Below, one piece after another: positions 56,470 through 64,000 of a DNA stretch of 64,000 nucleotides; position 1 is the first letter of the stretch; every line of letters begins with the position of its first letter. Under the pieces are notes generated by a model. It was not told where the DNA came from. It saw nothing but the letters and a program-made list of their open reading frames with translations, and did no database searches. The position numbers were made by a program, and so were the translations under genes. The DNA lies in contig CM055272.1 in assembly GCA_029237695.1 (NCBI GenBank), positions 16,542,042 to 16,606,041 of the forward strand, given 5' to 3'. The DNA comes from Conchocele bisecta (lineage: Eukaryota; Mollusca; Bivalvia; Lucinida; Thyasiridae).

Positions 56470-56531
56470 ACTAAATTGCGAACAGTGTAGACCCAGATCA
56501 GACTGCTGATCTGGGGCTACACTGGTAGCAA
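56470..56531. mobile_element. J core fragment
   Basis: GTGTAGACCCAGATCAGACT then GCTGATCTGGGGCTACACTG. Confidence 0.55.
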
Positions 56532-56927
56532 ACACTATACTGGTAAGAAACATCGCCTCATAACGACTCGAAAGTCGCTACAAAATTATGATTTAACATT
56601 ACCTGTTGTTGCAATATCGCTAATATAATACTGTAATCGTTTATCCGAAATTGTGCATGCAATTAAGTAATTTATTGCACTTTTGTATTGAAATTGGGAT
56701 TTATTGCCATACTGTGAATCATTAAATATTATGTAGACTTGTGTATTGGATTAACTGCCCAATATATCCGCTATATTAAAATGAAAGTCAAATAAGTTGC
56801 CTTTAAATGAGAGAAATGTAAGTTTCAGTGAATCGCTGACAAATGGCACCTTAAGATATTTGTGATCAACATAGTACATGTGGCTCCCTTATATTGGACA
56901 AGTTTAAGATGTTCATTATTTGCATTG

Positions 56928-57470
56928 GTTTGGAGTATGCGAATGGTAATTTAGCGATCAGGTTCATCCTTAACGGTATCCCCGGTTTGGCCCTCCAGTA
57001 CATTTTTTACTTTCTGGTACATAGGAGTGGAATCCGGTTATACCCGTTATAAAAGTAGTAAGATTAGTACTATTCCTATTACTTTTATAGGGTGGGGCTA
57101 AGTGACTGGTGTGGTGAAGACCTGGCACGAGATCAGGATATTCTAGTTTCAGGGCTGAATATATATATTCTTTTTGTAAACGGTTCTTATTTTGGGATTT
57201 TCCCCCTATTTGTACATGTGAAACCCCGTTCACCCAGCCTAAAATGACCGTAGCTGCCGACAGACTGTTAACACCATTAACGTGGTGGTTGGTTGGGAGC
57301 ATGGTAATTTAGATCGGGTGGAATCCCGACCAGAGACCTGGTTTGCCCCTCAGGTATGGCATTCTTGTACGCGAGAGTTGCATCTGGTTCTATGCCGTAT
57401 AAGAGTAATATGATTATTCCTAATCCTATTACTTATATGGAAGATGCCAAGTGATTGCGAGGAACTACAT
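56928..57470 (+). mobile_element. SINE N7 and N8 in tandem
   Basis: N7 (56928-57279) has head, GGATTTTCCCCC and degenerate tail CAGACTGTTAACACC. N8 (57285-57465) is head only (GGGAGCATGGTAATTTAG to GAAGATGCCAAGTG). Confidence 0.7.
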
Positions 57471-57639
57471 GTGCATGTATATATAGCCTGGTCACAGATG
57501 TCCTAAGATCCATTTGTCACATATGTATACATGCATCTTAAGCAGCAAAAGTACCAACCATGCCTGCTTATTTCACCATCTTTTGCCATCCACATACGTT
57601 ACTACATTGACTCGTTACATTCTGAAGATAACTTGTTTT

Positions 57640-57745
57640 CATGCGATTTTTTTTTTAAATTTCATCTTGAATGTGTGTATGTTGTGACGGTTCAAATGAG
57701 TGGTCACAACATGCACTTTCGTTGACAAATAAGAAAAGTGGTTAA
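57640..57745. mobile_element. D9, palindrome collapsed
   Basis: GTGTATGTTGTGACGGTTCA then AATGAGTGGTCACAACAT. Confidence 0.6.
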
Positions 57746-57991
57746 AATTTGCATATACATACGAGTGTATTCCGAATGTAATTGGTCAATAAGCAGATTC
57801 CCATTCTTCACGCTTCATCCTCATTAGCTCATGTACTGTCATTTGTTTAAGGAGCAATTTTACGTTCTCCAAGTTTCATATTGTCAGCAGATCTTTCGAA
57901 AATGGAAGAAAAAAATAAATATTAAAAACCCACGATATTCGTTGTTGCTTTGTTTGGTATCCCATGTTATACGGACAATACCGGCCGTTTC

Positions 57992-58630
57992 GTGGGTGGT
58001 TGGTCGGGAATGCGCGGCGGGTAATTCAACGATCGGCGTTCAACCTTACCGGAATTCTGATAGGAGACCTGGCTTGGCCCTCACATACGTCTTCTGCATT
58101 TTGTATGTGACAGTTGAATCTGGTTATACCCCTTATGTGAGTATTACGATATTCGTAATCCTATTTTAGGGGAAGGGGCCAAGTGACTTTGGTGTGGTAT
58201 GGACCTGGCACCTGGGGGCCGTTTCACTAAATTTTGTACGACTAAAATGTTCGTAAGTGCAGAATCGTGATGGTCTGTAAATTTCACATTAACACTGTTT
58301 TCTAGTAAACAATTATTGGATTTACATTTATTGAGCATAGGCTGCATATGCAGCCTATGCTCAATAAATGTAAATTCATCAATTGAAATTTCCAGACGAT
58401 TCTAAATTTGCACTTGCAAACATTGTAGTCATACGAAGCTTAAAAACGGGCCCCAGGTCGGGTTATTCTAATTTCAGGGCTGAATTTGATTTTCTCGATG
58501 TAAATATTCCGTTCTGATTTTGGGATTTTCCCCCCAATGCAGCAGGTTCAAACGGGATCGAACACGTTAGCCAGGCCTTAATGACCTTCGCTGTTGATAG
58601 GCCGTTAAACACTAATAAACAAACAAAACA
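57992..58630 (+). mobile_element. SINE N9, near full length, split by I6
   Basis: Head GGTGGTTGGTCGGGAATGC to tail TAGGCCGTTAAACACTAAT. I6 sits at 58216-58452. It shows most of the N consensus (about 400 bp without I6). Confidence 0.8.
58216..58452. mobile_element. I6 element nested in N9
   Basis: GGGCCGTTTCACTAAA to AAAAACGGGCC, flanked by CCTGG (58211-58215) and CCAGG (58453-58457). The N10 copy reads GCACCAGGTCAGG at the same place. Confidence 0.85.
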
Positions 58631-58830
58631 AAACCGTTTCATAGAAATCACAGACATTATACACAGATATTCTATGCAATCCCGACCTTGAAAAGGAGAG
58701 ACGATCCTGAACAGTTAATTGGCACATTTCTTCTACTTTGGATCTATACGAGCATGTTAGCTGAAGTTAGAATAGACTGGTCACATACGATATGCCATAA
58801 GCCACATTTGTCCAGTCGGTCGCTGATCAG

Positions 58831-59119
58831 TAGCCTATTTCACCAACATTGCAAAGTATACTTTGAGGGTGAAATCATTTATTTTTCCCGAAATGCATCG
58901 TTTCATATAGAACTAACGACTGCATATATTTGATGTCAGATTAAAAGAATGCAGAATTATTATACTGAATTTATTGCATTATCACAGCCAAAATTGCTCT
59001 GATAATGTAATAAATTCAGTATTTATAATAAAAATAAATTTATCATTAAATTGAAAATTTCTCCCTCAAAGTATACTTTGCTACATAAGTATACTTTGCA
59101 ATTTTGATGAAATAGGCTA
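58831..59119. mobile_element. H8 element
   Basis: TAGCCTATTTCACC / GATGAAATAGGCTA, 289 bp, CAG on both sides. The left repeat of CAAAGTATACTT is shortened. Confidence 0.85.
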
Positions 59120-59159
59120 CAGGAGCTAGACTGACCATCAACACACCAAGATCACAAAT

Positions 59160-59862
59160 GTCTACAGTGGGTGGCAGGTGGGAGCATGTGACGAGTAATT
59201 TAACGATTGGGGTTCGTCCTTACCGGAATTCAGACTGGAGAGCTGTAGCCGATTTCATCAACATTGCAAAGTATACTTTACTAGCAAAGTATACTTTGAG
59301 GGAGTAATCATTTATTTTTCCTAAAATGCATTATTTCATATAGAACTAACAACTGCATATATTTCATGATTAAAAGTATGCAGAATTATTATACTGAATT
59401 TATTACATTATCACAGCCAAATTGGCTGTGATAATGTAATAAATTCAGTATAATAAAAATTAATAAATTTATCATAAAATTGAAAATTTCTCCCTCAAAG
59501 TATACTTTGCTACTAAAGTATACTTTGCAATGTTGATGCAATCGGCTACTGGTTTAGCCCTCTCGGATGTTGTTCACATTCTTGTATGTGGGAGTTGAAT
59601 CTGGATATACCCCTTTATAGGAGTAATATGATTATTTCTAATCCCGTTACTTTTAGAGGAAGGGGCCAAGTAACTTTGGTGTGGTATGGACCTGGCACCA
59701 GGTCAGGTTATTCTAATTTCAGTGCTGAATATATATTTATTTCAATGTAATATTCCGTTCTAATTGTGGGATTTACCCCCCAATGCAGTAGGTTAAATGC
59801 GGGATTGAACCGTTTGCCTGGCCTTAAAGGTTGATAGGCTGTTAAACACCAATAAATAAAGT
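59160..59862 (+). mobile_element. SINE N10, near full length, split by H9
   Basis: Head GTGGGTGGCAGGTGGGAGC to tail GGCTGTTAAACACCAATAAA. H9 occupies 59246-59548. Confidence 0.8.
59246..59548. mobile_element. H9 element nested in N10
   Basis: 303 bp, TAGCCGATTTC / ATCGGCTA, CTG on both sides; other N copies have one CTG here (GAGACCTGGTTT). Confidence 0.9.
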
Positions 59863-59925
59863 ACAAGAGCATGCTAGCTGAAGTTAGAACTATAGACTGG
59901 CCACAATGATATAATATATAATATA

Positions 59926-59992
59926 AGCGACCAACTGGACTAATGTGGCTTATGACATTATGTCATAAGCCACATTAGTCCAGTTGGTCGCT
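59926..59992. repeat. Perfect 32-bp palindrome
   Basis: AGCGACCAACTGGACTAATG arm (59926-59957), loop TTA, perfect complement 59961-59992. A single-armed relative is at 58788-58826. Confidence 0.9.
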
Positions 59993-60204
59993 GATCAGTA
60001 GCTAGACTGGCCACAAACGCCACAAAATCACAACTGTCTGAATGGAATTGAATACCCATAATTACCGTTTAGTGTTCTACATACACCCTGCTGTCACGAT
60101 TCGTACCAATAGGGTGCTGCACCCCGTACTGGCGTAAAATGTTTCACGTAAAAAAATACACCGGTTTCCTAGCGAGATTACACACCACTCCACTTAGAGC
60201 TACC

Positions 60205-60272
60205 ACATAAACGCATAAACTACACATAAACTACACATAAACTACACATAAACGCATAAACTACACATAAAC
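60205..60272 (+). repeat. Short minisatellite ACTACACATAA
   Basis: About six units of 11-12 bp, ACTACACATAA(A). Confidence 0.85.
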
Positions 60273-60277
60273 TGAAA

Positions 60278-60518
60278 AAGAACAAGAAATGCGTCTTGTC
60301 GAACGCGGATGCCACCTGCAGCATATTTGAGAAACTGTGACAAAGTGGTTAACCGAAATTTGAGAAACTGTGACAAAGTGGTTAACCGAAATTTGAGAAA
60401 CTGTGACAAAGTGGTTAACCGAAACGTGTGACGGACGGACGGACGGACGGACGGACGGACAGACGGACGGTCCAAACACTATATGCCACACGTTTCTTCG
60501 AAACCCGGTGGTATAAAA
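60278..60518 (+). repeat. DD repeat with internal 33-bp triplication
   Basis: ACAAGAAATGCGTCTTGTCG to CGAAACCCGGTGGTATAAAA. ATTTGAGAAACTGTGACAAA + GTGGTTAACCGAA occurs three times, then (GGAC)n (60431-60470). Confidence 0.85.
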
Positions 60519-60691
60519 ACGAAATTTGCGCTGGTTACTAGACGAAAAATGCGATAGACGAAGTAGAACCAAGTGTAATCTCGTCAGAAAACCACTGCAT
60601 TTTTCCACGTGAAACTACATGAAAATGGGCCGTCAACCCGTGAGATATTGTATCAAAAATATTCCCCTCAACCACGGGCAGTATTTATGTC

Positions 60692-61080
60692 AGAGCTCCA
60701 GATAAGCTGCGTATTTGCTTAACTGCGTATTTGCTTAAATACCCAATTAAAATTGCCAAAAAACCCAATTGAAATCAGAAGTAGCGAGTATCAAAAAGCA
60801 ATAAAAAATGTGTGGTACCTTTCATCAAATATATCATATTTTTCTTATTTTCCATGAAAACACATCTTGGCATTTCATTAGAACTGTCTCCAAGTAGACA
60901 ATTCTAATGAAATGCCAAGACATGTTTTCATTTCAAAGAAAGCTATTCAATAATTTCTGTCTTGATGTATAAACAGTAGTGTGATTTTAATTTATGCAAT
61001 TAAATTTTTTTGAAATACCCAATTGCTTCAGAAATGACGGAGTGACACTACTCAATTACTAATTCCTTATCTGGAGCCCT
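60692..61080 (+). mobile_element. F9 element flanked by 49-bp direct repeats
   Basis: AGAGCTCCAGATAAGCTG to TTATCTGGAGCCCTG. GAGATATTGTATC..GGGCAGTATTTAT occurs at 60642-60690 and 61091-61139. Confidence 0.85.
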
Positions 61081-61154
61081 GAAACTACACGAGATATTGT
61101 ATCCAAAATATTCCCCTCAACCAAGGGCAGTATTTATATGTTATACTAGTATGT

Positions 61155-61758
61155 AGGGTGGCAGGTGGGAGCATGCTATGGGTATTTTACGATCTGGATT
61201 CATCCTTACCAAATCGGGTATTTTACCATCGGGATTCATCCTTACCAAATCGGGTATTTTACCATCGGGATTCATCCTTACCAAATCGGGTATTTTACGA
61301 TTGGGATTCATCCTTACCAAATCCCGACCATCCTTACCAAATCCCGACCAGAGACCTGGGGGCCGTTTCACTAAACTTCGTACGACTAGAATCATCTGGA
61401 AATTTTAATTGATGGGTTTACATTTATTAAGCATAGGCTGCATATGCAGCCTATGCTCAATACATGTAAATCCAATTATTGTTTACAAGAAAACATTGTT
61501 AACGAGACATTTACCGACTTTCATAATTTTGCACGTACGAACATTTTAGTCGTACAAAGTTTAATGAAACGGCCCCCTGGTTTGGCTCTCCTGTACATCT
61601 TTGGCTTTCCTGTATGTGAGAGTTGAATTTGGTTATACCCCTTATATGAGTAATATGAATATTTGTAATCCTATTACTTTTAGGGGAAGGGGCGAAGTGA
61701 CTGGTGTGGTATGGACCTTAGCTGTTGATAGGCCGTTAAACACCAACAAGCAAACAAA
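61155..61758 (+). mobile_element. SINE N11 with 36-bp head repeats and I7
   Basis: The head has four 36-bp units (61187-61320: CGGGTATTTTACCATCGGGA and TTCATCCTTACCAAAT). I7 splits it at 61360-61575. The tail is TAGGCCGTTAAACACC with an internal deletion. Confidence 0.85.
61360..61575. mobile_element. I7 element nested in N11
   Basis: GGGCCGTTTCACTAAAC to GAAACGGCCC with CCTGG on both sides (61355-61359; 61576-61580). Confidence 0.9.
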
Positions 61759-61933
61759 TTAAATGTACTATTGTGTACTATTGTGTCTTTCCCTCTTGGA
61801 AAAGCTCTTCATCAAAGAAGGTTGAGTGGATGCAAATCCCGGACAGACAGACAGACAAATGGACTGGGTGGCGACTAGATTCACTAGAAGCCCACCAAAA
61901 TTTTGTTTGGGGTACATGGAGAAAGTGAAATTG

Positions 61934-62110
61934 AATGGGTTTAACGTACCAACAACAGCTAAGGTCATATAGAGATGGGACCAGTTTAAAGTCTCCCATC
62001 TGACAGACCAGTGGGATGGAAATTGTATTTTTCACGCCTAGGGTGAAGCTTGAACTCACAACATCCGGCATTGTCCAAGTCCAACACCATGTCCTCTAGG
62101 CCACACCCCC
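61934..62110 (-). mobile_element. SINE M, good head
   Basis: On the minus strand, TGTGGCCTAGAGGACATGGT (A-box-like) and GTGAGTTCAAGCTTC (B-box-like) precede the CGTCTCTATATGACC-type linker and GTTGTTGGTACGTTAAACC tail. Confidence 0.75.
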
Positions 62111-62329
62111 TCCCTGGTGTACATAGAAAACAAAACAGTAATATGCTGCATTAATCTCGAATTACACCACAAATCACTACAAGTTGGCGACACTATTAAG
62201 ACAACGTTCGCGGAAGAATCGATGTCGTTGTTGAGAATCGTCTTTGGCCATAAACGACACAAGGTTCTGTGTGTTCTTCGTCCGGTTCTCGTTCTCGTCC
62301 TGGGACATAAGAAACCGGGAACTAAAGAT

Positions 62330-62490
62330 ATTGCTATCTGCTGTTGTTTTTTTTTTCTTCAAATATTTTTATTTTTTTTTTCAGTAAAAGCCTGTTCTGG
62401 CAGAACATGAGAATCGTCTCCATTGGAGACGTTTCTCATGAGCTTCCACAACAGGTTTTTGTAAAATAAATAAAGATAAAAAATGAAAGT
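62330..62490. repeat. Foldback with shared hairpin core
   Basis: AAGCCTGTTCTGGCAGAACA arm and apex GAGAATCGTCTCCATTGGAG; right arm CACAACAGGTTTTT. Confidence 0.7.
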
Positions 62491-62499
62491 GAATGTTTT

Positions 62500-62715
62500 T
62501 TTTTTCAAACCCCACCACCCATCAATAACAATTTTCGTTGACCCCCAGCAACCATCGATTTAAAATATTACCGAACCCCACAACCCATCATTTAGAAAGA
62601 AGAAAAAACCCACACCCCTGTCGATAAAAAAAAAAGCCAGCCCCACCACCCATCCATAAAAAAAAATATGTCAACCCCACCACCCATCAATAAAAATGAC
62701 TGACCCACCTTATAA
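62500..62715 (+). repeat. ACCCCACCACCCATCAATAA imperfect tandem repeat
   Basis: Five to six units with A-tracts; a further unit appears at 63869-63890. Confidence 0.7.
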
Positions 62716-62944
62716 ACGAAGGAAAGTAATGCCCATAACGAGCGACCATAGTACTTAGAAGAATAACAGCTGACGTAAAGCGCGGTAAACTGAAATGACC
62801 TAACGGTACTTGACAATTGACATTTACGTTCAAACAAAATTTTCACAGTTTGTAATTGATCGTATTTCCTCGCCACCATATGAAACCCGACTCGAAAAAC
62901 ACAAATTAAGTTGTTGATTTCTGAATTTGTCAATTGTTTGCACA

Positions 62945-63205
62945 GTCTAAGAAATCAAACAAATGTGAAAACAATTTTGTTTTTACAAAATATTAGACTC
63001 GTCTAAGGAGACAATTCTTATGTGTTGCCAAAACATGTTTTATTAAGTCATAAGACAAATGTGAAAAGAAATTCTGAATATATTGGTATTTCTTTACAAA
63101 AACATATTTTGACAAAATATGAGAGAATCGTCTTACTTAGTAGACGATTCTCATGTGCTGCCAAATCTTGCTTTTATCAAGAAATCAAACAAATGTGAAA
63201 CTGCA
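62945..63205. repeat. Two related foldbacks with shared core
   Basis: First (62975-63050) TTAGACTCGTCTAAGGAGAC, second (63085-63190) GAGAATCGTCTTACTTAGTA with TTTCTTTACAAAAACAT arm. Bounded by CAAACAAATGTGAAA copies. Confidence 0.6.
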
Positions 63206-63728
63206 CAAGCTAATGCGTCAATTCGATGACGTGAGCGACTACATAGCGTGATTTTGGTATGTTCGTTTCCGCCGAGTTTTAAAGGTCAGCCAAACTTTGC
63301 ACGTGAAAATGGATTACTGACTGACGATTGTAAACACCATCAGGTGTGCAGCTAGACCGAAAATGATATGTCGCAAATGTGCTAGTTGGGGATGGTATAT
63401 GGCGGTATATTTTTTTTATGTTACAATCTCGCGTATTTGCGATATCGATCTCGCCTTCCGCTTTTGGAAATAGGATTTGCCCATGCATGTGTAGACAGCA
63501 TGTGTGTTGGATTTGCGTTCAACATGTACGTACGCACACATTTATAAAAGCATGCTAGTTTGAATTGCGTATGTGCATGTAATGTATGCGGAAAACTCAA
63601 TTTCACCCGAAATTTAGTACAATAAATAGCATTAATAGGAATCTGCCAATCTCTGTATTCTATGTCTCTGACGAGACGTATGGTAATTACTGATACCACC
63701 ATTAATTTTTTGCAGTTTTTCACTGCGA

Positions 63729-63830
63729 ACCCACAATTAAATAATTGCCGTGTTTCACTCGATCCCATAATTAAATAATTGCCGGTTTTCACTGGAGCCC
63801 ATAATTAAATAATTACTGTTATTCACATTA
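63729..63830 (+). repeat. Tandem repeat CCCATAATTAAATAATTGCC
   Basis: Three units of about 35 bp, each with TTTTCACT-type spacer. Confidence 0.8.
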
Positions 63831-63932
63831 TTACTGTTGTCCATGCATCAATTAGAATTTCCTGTCGACCCCACCACCCATCAATAAATAATTCAGGTGC
63901 CACCCCCCCCCCACGTTCAATTTTGGAATCAC

Positions 63933-64000
63933 CCTAAGGTCATATAGAGACTGAACCACAGTTTAAAGTCTCATCCGACGGACAATGCAAGCACTTTTCA
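63933..64000 (-). mobile_element. SINE M fragment at window end
   Basis: AAGGTCATATAGAGACTGAA on the minus-strand tail; continues past the window. Confidence 0.6.

Noticed and set aside
60242..60608. Arg-Pro-Ser and Val-Asn-His-Phe repeat ORFs
   Set aside because: Frames through the GGAC tract and 33-bp triplication of repeat DD.

Overview
This is a repeat-rich metazoan nuclear window, most likely from a bivalve mollusc. I infer that from AT-rich DNA, genes split by long introns, tRNA-derived SINEs whose 3' ends carry a GACGTTAAAC or GCCGTTAAAC motif and (AAAC)n tails, and dense foldback (MITE-like) elements. The species is not identifiable by eye. No bacterial genes, CRISPR arrays, rRNA genes or intact tRNA genes were seen.

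One protein-coding gene is convincing. Two large plus-strand exons, 10065-11085 and 41868-44094, have complementary splice phases (AACAG|GTAAGC joined to TTTCAG|A). Together they encode a predicted protein of about 1071 residues. The first exon carries a degenerate Ski/Sno/Dachshund-like domain. The second carries a C-x2-C-x2-C-x2-M-x5-F-x2-H-x-H segment with the spacing of the Ski Smad4-binding (SAND-like) domain. The gene therefore looks like a divergent Ski-family nuclear corepressor. Its first intron in view is about 30.8 kb and is filled with mobile elements. A candidate poly(A) signal lies about 650 bases after the stop.

Almost everything else is mobile or tandem DNA. I use informal family letters. 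TTAA-flanked, piggyBac-like short elements are B, C, D, K, L and CC. Foldbacks with GCTCCAG ends are A (about 187 bp), F (about 390 bp) and G (about 345 bp). H (about 303 bp) sits at CWG sites and I (about 240 bp) at CCWGG-like sites. J (about 237 bp) has GTGGCTGTGACTGG ends. O is a hAT-like foldback with an 8-bp target duplication. U and Q are TA-flanked with CAGT ends. The SINEs are M (tRNA-like head), N ((AAAC)n tail) and W (tRNA-like head). E, Y, Z, AA, BB and DD are lesser repeats.

Layout: 0-10 kb holds MITEs, GTAC microsatellites, a 430-bp tandem repeat and a 40-bp minisatellite. 10-11 kb is coding exon 1. 11-16 kb holds F, G, H and J copies. 16-18.4 kb is a four-level nest (F containing N containing O containing a rearranged copy of itself). 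18.4-29 kb holds decayed J repeats and SINEs. 29.4-31.9 kb is a 63-bp satellite derived from a Q-type terminus. 32-41.8 kb holds SINEs, K, J, H and Y. 41.9-44.1 kb is coding exon 2. 44-64 kb is downstream repeat DNA with a 38-bp minisatellite and many nested SINE/MITE insertions.

The most notable results are the O element, whose diagnostic bases record a template-switch rearrangement, and hairpin cores shared between MITE families that have unrelated ends. Repeat boundaries were read by eye and may be off by a few bases. Family and superfamily names are inference except where target duplications or empty sites are cited.
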